Source of the DNA: Hyphomicrobiales bacterium
GTDB taxonomy: Bacteria > Pseudomonadota > Alphaproteobacteria > Rhizobiales > Aestuariivirgaceae
Assembly: GCA_012032065.1 (NCBI GenBank)
Contig: JAAURV010000093.1
Location: 1 to 9,853 of the forward strand
DNA: 9,853 nt
Direction of reading: 5' to 3'
Shown: piece by piece, positions 1-7,297 of the stretch
How the letters are laid out: each line of letters starts with the position of its first letter
How positions within the stretch are numbered: position 1 is the first letter of the stretch
The notes under the pieces: model-generated
The model's database searches: none
What the model saw: only the letters and a program-made list of their open reading frames with translations
Told to the model about the DNA's origin: nothing
Made by a program: the position numbers and the translations under genes

Positions 1-866
1 TGCCGGGCATCCTCGTGGACTATGTGGTGGCGGCGCCCGATCAATGGCAGACCACACAGACGCCGTACGATCCCGCGATTTCGGGCGAGGTGTTCCATCC
101 ACTCTCGAATTTTCCGCCGATGGAGTTCGGCACCGGCAAGGCGATTGCGCGCCGTGTTGCGCAGGAACTGAAAAAGGGCTGGGCCGTCAATCTCGGCTTT
201 GGCGTTTCGGCCAATGTACCGCGCATCTTCATCGAGGAAGGCTTGCACGGCGATGCGACCTGGGTGATCGAACAGGGCGCGGTCGGTGGCGTGCCGCTTT
301 TGGACTTCCAGTTCGGATGTTCCTCGAACGCCGAAGCCTTCGTGCCGTCCGCTTATCAGTTCACGTATTTTCAGGCGGCCGGATTCGATTGTTCGCTGCT
401 CTCATTCCTGCAGATCGGCGCGGACGGGAGCGTGAATGTTTCGAAGCTGGGCGCCAGGCCCCATGTAACGGCGGGCGCTGGCGGCTTCGTCGACATTACC
501 TCGCGCGCCAAGAAGATCGTCTACTCCGGCTTCTTCAACGCCGGCGCCAGGATGCGGATCGCGGACGGCAAGCTCGTGATCGACAGCGAAGGCAAGGTGA
601 GGAAGCTGGTGAAGGAAGTGGAGCATGTCTCCTTCTCCGGCAAGCGCGGCGTGGCACAGGGGCAGGACGTTACTTACATCACGGAGCGCTGCGTGCTGAA
701 ATTGACGCCCGATGGAATTGTGGTGACCGAGATCGCGCCCGGCGTGAATCTCGAAGCGAATATTCTTGCGCAATCCGAGTTTCCGCTGATTGTCTCGCCG
801 CAACTGAAGACGATGGAAGCCGCGCTCTTCAACCCCGGGCCCATGGGATTGACGCTTCATGACTGA
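1..866 (+). CDS. Acyl-CoA:acetate/3-ketoacid CoA-transferase, C-terminal part (5' end outside window)
   Basis: This enzyme moves coenzyme A between an acyl-CoA and a free carboxylic acid in the cytoplasm (family I CoA-transferases, YdiF / propionate CoA-transferase type). The reading frame is open to the window edge: codons from base 3 read PGILVDYVV, so the GTG at base 15 is an internal valine and not the start. About 287 residues are visible, against a usual length of about 520, so the N-terminal half is missing. The visible part carries the E-x-G-x-x-G-G signature (EQGAVGG, glutamate codon 270-272), which in this family holds the glutamate that forms the glutamyl-CoA thioester. The GFGVSANVPR segment and the region around GARPHVTAGAGGFVDI also fit. 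The stop overlaps the next gene by 8 bases (ATG at 859, TGA ending at 866), which suggests translational coupling with the hydratase. The natural substrate cannot be told from sequence. Confidence 0.9.
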   Translation, partial: PGILVDYVVAAPDQWQTTQTPYDPAISGEVFHPLSNFPPMEFGTGKAIARRVAQELKKGWAVNLGFGVSANVPRIFIEEGLHGDATWVIEQGAVGGVPLLDFQFGCSSNAEAFVPSAYQFTYFQAAGFDCSLLSFLQIGADGSVNVSKLGARPHVTAGAGGFVDITSRAKKIVYSGFFNAGARMRIADGKLVIDSEGKVRKLVKEVEHVSFSGKRGVAQGQDVTYITERCVLKLTPDGIVVTEIAPGVNLEANILAQSEFPLIVSPQLKTMEAALFNPGPMGLTLHD

Positions 867-1637
867 TACTGGCGATCCGCGCATCAGGCTTACCGTCGAG
901 GGCCATCTGGCGCTGATCACGCTGGCGCGGCCGGAGAAACTCAATGCGCTCGATCTGGAGATGATCCATGCCTTGGAGCGCGCCGCACATCTGGTCGATG
1001 CAGACAGGAGCTTGCGTTGCGCCATCATCACGGGCGAAGGCGGCAAATCCTTCTGTGCCGGCGGCGACATTGAAGCGTGGTCGTCAATCGCGCCTCAGGA
1101 ATTCGGCATGCACTGGGTGCGCGACGGTCACCGTGCCTTCGATGCCCTTGCACGAATGCGGCAGCCACTGATCGCGGCGCTCAACGGCCACACACTGGGC
1201 GGAGGTCTTGAACTCGCGGTCTGCGCCGACTTCCGCATCGCCGCCGATCACATCAAGATCGGATCGCCGGAGACAGCTCTCGGCATCATTCCCGGATGGT
1301 CGGGACGCAGCGCACCGTGCGCCGCTTCGGGGTGCAGGTGACACGGCGCATGTGTGTGCTCGGCGAAATCTTCACCACAGAAGAAGCCCACGCCCTCGGC
1401 ATCGTCGATCAGGTCGTGGCAAAGGGAGAGACGCTCCGCGCCGCCCGCGAGATGGCCGCGCGCATCATGGCGCGAGGACCGCAGGCGACACAAGCCACCA
1501 AACTCCTCGTCAACGCCGCGGAGGGCGAGGACCGCGAGAAAACTCTCGAAGCCCTCGCCGGCATGGCGGCGGCAGGCAGTGCCGAGCTCAAACACGGCGT
1601 TGAGGCGTTCCGGAGCAAGAAAAAGCCGGAGTTTTGA
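859..1637 (+). CDS. Enoyl-CoA hydratase/isomerase (crotonase family), interrupted by one -1 frameshift
   Basis: Crotonase-fold enzyme that probably hydrates trans-2-enoyl-CoA. The first segment (859 to about 1304) holds the oxyanion-hole segment FCAGGDI and the GHTLGGGLELA motif. Its glutamates E118 and E138 are 20 residues apart, matching the two catalytic glutamates (144 and 164) of rat mitochondrial hydratase, so hydratase chemistry is plausible. After IIPGWSG the frame is lost. The expected TQRTVRRFG continues in the next frame and runs through the usual C-terminal helices to the TGA at 1635-1637. Restoring one base near 1302-1305 gives 259 residues, a normal length for the family. The start ATG at 859 overlaps the CoA-transferase stop, so the two genes are probably one transcript. 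Read literally, the first frame ends at 1341 after a nonsense tail. The exact acyl substrate is unknown, and other crotonase activities (isomerase, thioesterase) remain possible. Confidence 0.88.
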
Positions 1638-1647
1638 AACTCCGGCT
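1620..1647 (-). terminator. Rho-independent terminator of the minus-strand secreted-protein gene
   Basis: An 11-base perfect inverted repeat (arms 1624-1634 and 1637-1647, AGCCGGAGTTT and its complement) has a 2-base centre, so in RNA it would be about a 10-bp stem with a 4-base loop. Read on the minus strand it is followed at once by TTTTT (bases 1624-1620) and then CTT. This is an intrinsic terminator about 20 bases past the stop of the gene ending at 1668. No T-run follows on the plus strand. The hairpin overlaps the last codons of the convergent enoyl-CoA hydratase. Confidence 0.8.
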
Positions 1648-1667
1648 CGCACGCTGCATCGAACTTC

Positions 1668-2408
1668 TCACTGATACGTCGATATGCCGTGCACCTTGCC
1701 GTCGGCATTCACTTCGATGAAGCCGTTGTCCGTCGCATAGTAGTCGTAGCAGTTGTTCTTGCCGTCCGAGGGGAAACAGATGGTGTCGTTCTTGACGACA
1801 TAAGCGGCGTTCGCCTTGCCCTCCTTCGTCCCGCCCATGATGAATTTTCCGGTCGACTTCTTCTTCTTCGTGTCCCACTTCACGTCGGCGACAACCGGCT
1901 TGTCGAAGTCGAAGATGGTGACGAAGATACGCTTGCCCTTGACGGCGGCCAGCACCTCATCGGCGGTCATCTTCTTGCCGCTCGTGGGTGGTGGCGGCGG
2001 ATTGCCGAGGATCGTGTCGACAGAGGCGACATTTCCCTTGGAGTCGACTTCATAGTAGGTCGTGCCATCGAGATAAACCGTCGTGCAGGTTTCCTTGCCC
2101 TTCTGCGGCTTGTTGCAGAACTGTTCGCCCTTCACCCAGGCCTTGCCCTTGAAGAGTCCCTTGTCCTTGTTGTCCCAGTTGTAGGTGCCGAACATCAGCT
2201 TTTTGTCGAGATCGTAGAAAATCTCGCCGGTGAGGCTCACCTTGTTCTGCTTGTTGTCGAATGAGGCACGCATACCGTTGTAGAGCTTGAATATCTCCTC
2301 GCCGTTGAGCTTCTTGGCAGATGGTGGAACCTGCACGCTTTCCTGCGCCAATGCCGGTGCCGCCGAAATGGACAGGCAAATGAAACCGATGCAAACAAGA
2401 CTCCTCAT
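1668..2408 (-). CDS. Secreted protein of unknown function with two diverged tandem modules
   Basis: I do not recognise a named family with certainty. The chosen start is ATG 2408-2406, preceded by a strong GGAGGA ribosome site (2419-2414). It begins with a classical signal peptide (MRSLVCIGFICLSISAAPALAQ, likely cut after ALA at residue 21), so the 246-residue precursor is exported to the periplasm or beyond. Longer starts at 2462 would bury the signal peptide. The mature part has two similar modules, about residues 34-133 and 147-245, joined by a proline-rich linker (PPPPP). Each opens with a short helix-like segment (LNGEEIFKLYNGMR; MTADEVLAAVKGKR). Each has a cysteine pair (C98/C108; C211/C220) and ends in a similar D-G/K-G-V strand (VDSKGNVASVDT; VNADGKVHGIST). 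The pairs probably form disulfides. The layout resembles small beta-rich exported domains such as DUF995, but this is only a weak resemblance. The gene is monocistronic with its own terminator at 1620-1647. Confidence 0.85.
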   Translation of the reverse strand: MRSLVCIGFICLSISAAPALAQESVQVPPSAKKLNGEEIFKLYNGMRASFDNKQNKVSLTGEIFYDLDKKLMFGTYNWDNKDKGLFKGKAWVKGEQFCNKPQKGKETCTTVYLDGTTYYEVDSKGNVASVDTILGNPPPPPTSGKKMTADEVLAAVKGKRIFVTIFDFDKPVVADVKWDTKKKKSTGKFIMGGTKEGKANAAYVVKNDTICFPSDGKNNCYDYYATDNGFIEVNADGKVHGISTYQ

Positions 2409-2413
2409 GACTA

Positions 2414-2419
2414 TCCTCC
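2414..2419 (-). promoter_or_regulatory. Shine-Dalgarno site deciding the start of the secreted-protein gene
   Basis: GGAGGA on the minus strand lies 5 bases before ATG 2408-2406. It selects this start over upstream in-frame starts and places the signal peptide exactly at the N-terminus. Confidence 0.7.
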
Positions 2420-2603
2420 GTCCTCGATGTTCAGGGTTTTCTTGAAGGCAGGGCGTGATCAACTTCGGATGCCAACGCGGTCATGCGCCGTCTCTTCCCA
2501 TATCATGCAGCCATGGCCTGAATACGAATTCAACCCTGGCCCATGCCCTCGCAGCCAATTCTACCGAAATCTCGAGGTTGGGACTGTGGGTATTCGCACA
2601 AAT

Positions 2604-2631
2604 TTGTCGAAGCCCCGTACTTTGCGATACT
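2604..2631 (+). promoter_or_regulatory. Candidate promoter of the MmcQ/YjbR gene
   Basis: TTGTCG (2604-2609) and GATACT (2626-2631) are separated by 16 bases and resemble a sigma-70 type -35/-10 pair (GATACT matches TATAAT at 4 of 6). Transcription from it would start at about 2637-2639, on top of the likely GTG start codon, so the mRNA may be leaderless. The rest of the 230-base divergent spacer (2409-2638) shows nothing else I can name. This is inference from motif matching only. Confidence 0.35.
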
Positions 2632-2638
2632 CTGCATT

Positions 2639-2998
2639 GTGACACTCGAGGACTACAACGCCTTCTGCGCCTCCCTGCCCCATGCCACTCATGTCGTGCA
2701 GTGGGGTGGCGCGTTTGTTTGGAAGGTGGGCGGAAAGGTATTTGCGATTGCGTGGGCGGAGGAGCGGCAGCCGCTCGCCGTCACCTTCAAGTGTTCGCCC
2801 ATGAGCTATGAGTTGCTGAAAGGCGTGAAGGGGTGCCGCCCCGCGCCTTATCTCGCCTCGCGCGGCATGCTGTGGATTCAGCGCACCAGCGCCGTGAGTC
2901 TCAAGGATGCGGCTCTTAAGGACTACATCCGCGAAAGCCACCGGCTCGCGGCGCTGAACTTGACCAAGAAGCTCAGGAAGGAGTTGGGGCTGGAGTAA
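2639..2998 (+). CDS. MmcQ/YjbR family (DUF419) protein
   Basis: Small protein of the MmcQ/YjbR family, which adopts a double-wing fold found in DNA-binding proteins; its biochemical role is not established. Family hallmarks are the N-terminal LEDYNAFCASLPHAT, the FVWKVGGKVFAIAW strands, FKCSPMSYELLKG, the Y-L-A-S-R-G-M-L-W-I-Q segment, and a C-terminal helix DYIRESHRLAALNLTKKLRK. From the GTG at 2639 the protein is 119 residues, the usual family length of about 115-120. An in-frame ATG at 2543 would add 32 residues that do not look like the family and has no ribosome site, so I prefer GTG. No Shine-Dalgarno sequence precedes 2639, which fits the candidate promoter just upstream and a leaderless message. 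It is flanked by minus-strand genes on both sides and is therefore monocistronic. Confidence 0.85.
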   Translation: MTLEDYNAFCASLPHATHVVQWGGAFVWKVGGKVFAIAWAEERQPLAVTFKCSPMSYELLKGVKGCRPAPYLASRGMLWIQRTSAVSLKDAALKDYIRESHRLAALNLTKKLRKELGLE

Positions 2999-3050
2999 GT
3001 CCTTGCCTCCCTCGAGGATCAAGCGAACATCCGCATACGGATAAATCTTC

Positions 3051-3443
3051 CTACATCCCGGCCTCGATTGGCTTTTCGACGGCACCTCCACCCTCCGCCC
3101 AGTCTTTGAAGGCGCCAAGATTGAAGACTTTCGGATAGCCCATTTCCTTCAAAACCTTTCCCGAGAGCGCCGAGCGGCCGCCCGACGCGCAATAGACGAT
3201 GATTGGCTTCGCCGGATCGAAACTCTTGCAGTGATACGGCGACGCGGGATCGGCGCGGAACTCCAGCATGCCGCGCGAGACGTGCAACGCGCCTTCGATC
3301 TTGCCGCTCTTCTCAACCTCCGGAGCATCGCGCACATCGACAATGAGCGCTCCCTTGTTGATGAGTTTCCTGGCTTCCTCGGCTGAAATGCGAGGCACGG
3401 CGGCATTGGCCGTTTCGATCATTTCCTTCACGCTGGCTGGCAT
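3051..3443 (-). CDS. Single-domain rhodanese (sulfurtransferase)
   Basis: A stand-alone rhodanese domain of 130 residues with no signal peptide, so probably cytoplasmic. Such enzymes carry sulfur as a cysteine persulfide, moving it from thiosulfate or another donor to an acceptor. The sequence shows ISAEEARKLIN, the LIVDVRDAPEVEKSGKIEGALHVSRG segment (the D-V-R-D and E-G-A-x-H-V/I-x-R-G hallmarks) and the active-site loop C85-A-S-G-G-R90. This is followed by SALSGKVLKEMGY and the NLGAFKDWAEGG hallmark near the C-terminus. The catalytic cysteine and loop arginine are both present. The start ATG 3443-3441 has GGAGG (3453-3449) 5 bases upstream. The gene stands alone and is convergent with the MmcQ/YjbR gene (52-base gap). 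Donor and acceptor are unknown. Confidence 0.92.
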   Translation of the reverse strand: MPASVKEMIETANAAVPRISAEEARKLINKGALIVDVRDAPEVEKSGKIEGALHVSRGMLEFRADPASPYHCKSFDPAKPIIVYCASGGRSALSGKVLKEMGYPKVFNLGAFKDWAEGGGAVEKPIEAGM

Positions 3444-3475
3444 GGCGGCCTCCGTTCGAAATCAGCGGTCGGCAA

Positions 3476-3504
3476 AGTGTCGCGCTCGCTTCCGCCGCAG
3501 TCAA
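3476..3504 (-). promoter_or_regulatory. Candidate promoter of the rhodanese gene
   Basis: On the minus strand TTGACT (3504-3499) is followed after 17 bases by GACACT (3481-3476). The -35 matches TTGACA at 5 of 6 and the -10 is weak, as is common in Alphaproteobacteria. The start site would be near 3469, about 25 bases before the rhodanese ATG. The remainder of the 195-base divergent spacer (3444-3638) holds a possible -10 TATGCT at 3601-3606 for the glycosyltransferase gene, without a convincing -35. Confidence 0.45.
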
Positions 3505-3638
3505 GTTGCCGGGTCATGCGCGTGATGCGGAACAGATGTGACCAGATATGCGTTTAAGCGGGCGCGCGGAGGCATGACGCCTGCCACATCATCGCCGTGT
3601 TATGCTGAAAGACTCAATTTTGGCTCGACGAGGGACTC

Positions 3639-5980
3639 ATGGATGGAATGACCAAGACCGCCACGCGGGACAACATTACGGCCTTGCGGAAGAACGGATT
3701 GCGGCGCGTAGCCTTCATTGGCAACGCCTTGCCGCGCCGTTGCGGCATCGCCACGTTCACGACCGACTTGCAGCAGGCTGTGGCGGCGGCGAAGGAGGGT
3801 CTCGATACCTGCATCGTCGCGATGAACGATCACGGCCGTAGCCATGACTATCCCGACGCTGTTGCCTTCGAAATCGACGACCGCGAGGTGGGCGACTACA
3901 TCGCGGCGGCGGCATTTCTCAACACCGGCAACTTCGATGCGGTGTCGCTGCAGCACGAGTTCGGAATTTTCGGCGGTGAAGCGGGAAGGTACATCCTGTC
4001 GCTAATCGGGCGCCTCGAGGTTCCGCTGATCACCACGCTGCACACGGTTTTGGAGAAGCCATCCCCGGTCCAGCGCGAGGTCATGGCCGGACTTGCTGAA
4101 AAATCGTCGCGCTTAATTGTGATGGCCGAGAAAGGCCGCGAGATTCTGCGGAACATCTACGGCATTCCCGCGGAGCGGATCGCCGTCATTCCGCACGGCG
4201 TTCCGGACTTCGAGTTCGCCGATCCCGAACCCGTCAAGGCGCGGCATGGTCACCAAGGCGACAAGGTGATCCTCACCTTTGGCCTGCTTGCGCCCAGCAA
4301 GGGCATCGAAGTCATGATCGACGCGATGCCGGAGATTCTGCGGCGGCAGCCCGATGCGCTTTACATTGTGCTCGGCGCGACTCACCCCAATCTCCTGCGC
4401 GATCACGGCGAAGCCTATCGCGAGAGCCTCATGGAGCGCGCGGAGACGCTCGGCGTCGCGGACCGCGTTCTGTTTCTCAATCGATTCGTCGACAAGCCGG
4501 CGCTGCTCGAATTCATTTCGATGTGCGATGTTTATGCGACGCCCTATCTCAACGAGGCGCAGCTCACCTCGGGTACGCTTGCCTACAGTTTCGGGCTGGG
4601 CAAGGCGGTTGTCTCGACTCCCTATTGGCATGCGAGCGAACTGTTGTCCGAGGGCCGCGGCATGCTGGTTCCATTCGGCGACGCGCCAGCCATGGCCAAG
4701 GCGATTGCTGACCTTCTGACCGGCCCCGAGCGCAGGCTCGCCATGCGCCTCCGCGCCTACAAGGATAGCCGCGCCATGACTTGGGAGCGCATCGCGGAAT
4801 TGTACCTCGACGTATTCCGCATCGCGCGTCCTCGAAATCATCTGACCGTGATCGGCAGCACCGCGCAGCCGGTTCGCGATACAGGCCCGCTGCCCGAGAT
4901 CAATCTCGCGCATTTCAACGTCCAATGTGCGATGGGACAGGGCTGTTGCAGCATTCGGTTTACAATGTGCCCGACCGCGCCCATGGCTATTGCATCGACG
5001 ACAATGCGCGTGCGTTGCTTGTCTCCTGCGCGCTCTCGGCGGTCGGCGAAACGCCGCTGGCCGAAACCCAGACCGGGCGCTTTGCCGCCTTCATCCAACA
5101 CGCATGGAACGCCGATGTCCGGCGCTTCCGTAATTTCATGAGCTTCGACCGGCGTTGGCTCGAAGAGGCGGGCTCGGAAGATAGCCATGGCCGCACGCTG
5201 TGGGCGCTCGGCGAATATACGCGCTCCGCGCTCTCGCCCTCGCGCAAGCTGTGGGCGGCGGCGCTGTTCGCGGAAGCTTTGCCGCCCACCGAACACTTCA
5301 CCTCGCCGCGCGCATGGGCTTTCACGCTCTTGGGCCTTGAAGGTTACTGCGCCGCTGTCGCCGGAGCGCCGGAGACCGCGCGCTTGCGTGAACTTCTGGC
5401 AAAGCGCATCGAAACGCTGCTGCACCAGGCGGGGCGTCCTGGCTGGACATGGTTCGAGAAGGGACTGAGCTACGACAACGCGCGGCTGCCCCAGGCGCTG
5501 ATCGTCACCGGCATGGCGCTGAACAAACCATCGCTGGTCAAGGCGGGGCTTCGCACGCTACGCTGGCTGATGAAGATGCAGACAGCGCCGCAGGGCCACT
5601 TCCGCGCCGTCGGCTCCCGGAATTTCGGCAATCATTACACCGCCGCCGATGGCTTCGATCAGCAACCCATCGAAGCCGCGGCAACGATCTCCGCCTGTCT
5701 GGCGGCGTGGCGTGCCGACGGCAATGGCGAGTGGCGCTCGGGCGCCGCACGCGCCTTCGCATGGTTCATGGGCGCCAACGACCTGGGCGCGCCGCTCGTC
5801 GATGCCGCCACGGGATGCTGCCGCGATGGGCTTCATCCGGCCCGGGTCAACGAAAACTGCGGCGGCGAATCGGTCGTGTCCTATATTCTGGGACTTGCCG
5901 AGATGCGCCAGTTGGCGCGGAGCAAGCTCAAGCCGCTTCTTCCGTCGCCGCTCGGGATATTGAAGGCTTCGGGGAGTTGA
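3639..5980 (+). CDS. GT4-family glycosyltransferase with C-terminal helical (toroid-like) domain, interrupted by one -1 frameshift
   Basis: Residues 1 to about 395 form a GT-B fold glycosyltransferase of family 4, which would transfer a sugar from a nucleotide sugar in the cytoplasm. Visible landmarks are the N-terminal PRRCGIATF loop (32-40), SLQHEFGIFGGEAG (103-116), VIPHGVPD, LTFGLLAPSKGIE (212-224, with the lysine usual for donor phosphate binding) and NEAQLTSGTLAYSFGLGKAVVST (305-327, acceptor/donor site with E306). After LAHFNVQ the frame is lost near 4925 and continues one frame over as MCDGTGLLQHSVYNV, then GYCIDDNARALL. This about 350-residue all-helical domain has spaced W/DG motifs like an alpha/alpha toroid, and such domains occur fused to this GT4 type. 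One restored base gives 780 residues. The start ATG 3639 has GAGGG at 3630-3634. The stop (5978-5980) abuts the GH130 gene. Donor and acceptor are unknown; a mannose-containing glycan is suggested only by the neighbour. Confidence 0.85.
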
Positions 5981-7297
5981 AATTCCGGGCAAACCCAACA
6001 GCGGAAATCAAGGCGGAGATTCCTCTTCTCCACCGCCAGACTCTTCATCTCAAACCAGATCCCGCGCGCGTGGTGGTGCGGCCCTTCAAGCCCGCCACCG
6101 AGCCGCGCGACATGAATGCGAAGGACCGTTCGCGCGCCAATCTCATTGCGGACCGCGTACTGGGACTTAGCCACGACGCCGCCAAGAGCCAGTTGGCGGA
6201 AGTGCTCGAAAGCTTCGAGGGCCGCCACCGCAATCTGCTCCGCACTTTCGAGGCGCGATATGTGGAGATGGAAGAGGCGCTCGAACCGCACGATACGTTC
6301 ACGCCGATCCAGCGCCAGCTTGTGGGCGCTTATTTTCTCAACGAGTACTCGTTCGAGGCCGCCGCCCTTTTCAACCCGAGCATCGTTGCCCATCCCGATC
6401 AACCGGGCGCCGGCACGCGCTTCATCCTGAGTCTGCGGCTGTCGGCGAAGGCCATATCTCGTCGCTCACATTCCGCTCTGGCGTGATCACGGGCGGCGGC
6501 GAGTTCTCGCTCGATCCCGTTATTCGCCTGGCTTCGAGCCCGCACGTGACCAGCCGGATACAGACGGCCTATGGCGATGAGATCGAGCTTGTCTTCGACT
6601 CCGCGCAAGACATCAGCGAGCGCGTGATCTTCCCCGTGACCGAGTCGCAGGCAAACGGCATCGAGGACGCGCGTTTCGTGCTGTTCGAGGACGGCGGCAA
6701 GCGCATCTACTACGCGACATACACCGCCTACAGCGGTAAGGCGTCCGCTCGGAACTTCTCGAAACCCGCGACTTCTTGACTTTCCGAATGCTGCCGCTCG
6801 GAGGCGCGGCCGCGCGCAACAAGGGCATGGCCCTGTTCCCGCGCAAAATCGGCGGCCGCTACGCCACCATCGCGCGCCAGGACAACGAGAACCTTTATCT
6901 CATTTATTCGGAAGACCTGCGCACCTGGGAGAACGGCCAGATCATTCTGCGCCCGCGTTATCCGTGGGAATTTTTCCAGATCGGCAATTGCGGCTCACCG
7001 ATAGAATTGGACGAGGGCTGGCTTCTCTTCACCCACGGCGTGGGACCCGTGCGCCGCTATTCCGTTGGCGCGGTGCTGCTCGACAAAGACGATCCCTCGA
7101 AGGTGATCGCCCGCACCAGCGAGCCGTTGCTTCGTCCCGAGCCATCGGAGCGCGAAGGCTACGTGCCGAACGTCGTCTATACCTGTGGGGCGCTGCGCTA
7201 CGATCACTCGATCCTGCTGCCCTACGCCGTGTCCGACACCTACACCTGCTTCGCCTGGATCGGCATCGGCGCGCTGCTGGCGGCTATGAACGGGTAG
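5977..7297 (+). CDS. GH130-family glycosidase/mannoside phosphorylase, interrupted by two -1 frameshifts
   Basis: Five-bladed beta-propeller enzyme of the GH130 family, whose members mostly phosphorolyse or hydrolyse beta-mannosides. Three adjacent frames together make one protein: LKPDPARVVVRPF to GTRFILSLR (frame of 5977), AVGEGHISSLTFRSGV to YTAYSGK (frame shifts near 6437), and RSELLETRDFLTFRM to the TAG at 7295-7297 (frame shifts near 6743). Family hallmarks are GIEDARFVLFEDGG followed by YYATYTAYSG, with the aspartate (codon 6666-6668) in the place of the proposed general acid; then RNKGMALFPRKIGGRYA, NLYLIYSEDLRTWE, CGSPIELDEGWLLFTHGV, DPSKVIARTSEPLLRPE and VPNVVYTCGALR. With two bases restored and a TTG start at 5977 it has about 440 residues, normal for the family. 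The start is uncertain: no ATG or GTG lies before the conserved LHLKPDP, TTG overlaps the GT4 stop by 2 bases, and ATT at 6019 is another option. It is co-transcribed with the glycosyltransferase. The substrate is not predictable. Confidence 0.85.

Noticed and set aside
402..1070. 222-codon open frame on the minus strand
   Set aside because: It lies antisense to the CoA-transferase and hydratase, shows no domain-like composition, and is expected from GC-rich third positions.
3029..3044. Small hairpin ATCCG-CATA-CGGAT between the MmcQ/YjbR and rhodanese genes
   Set aside because: The stem is only 5 bp and no T-run follows on either strand, so it is not a convincing terminator.
3570..3606. Promoter for the GT4/GH130 cassette with TATGCT at 3601
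   Set aside because: No -35 element at acceptable spacing; kept only as a remark on the spacer.
4113..4925. 270-codon open frame on the minus strand
   Set aside because: It is a shadow of the GT4 domain; no motifs and no ribosome site.
6420..6785. Programmed frameshifting in the GH130 gene
   Set aside because: No slippery heptamer or downstream pseudoknot is evident, both shifts fall within conserved propeller strands, and the same kind of loss occurs in two unrelated genes.
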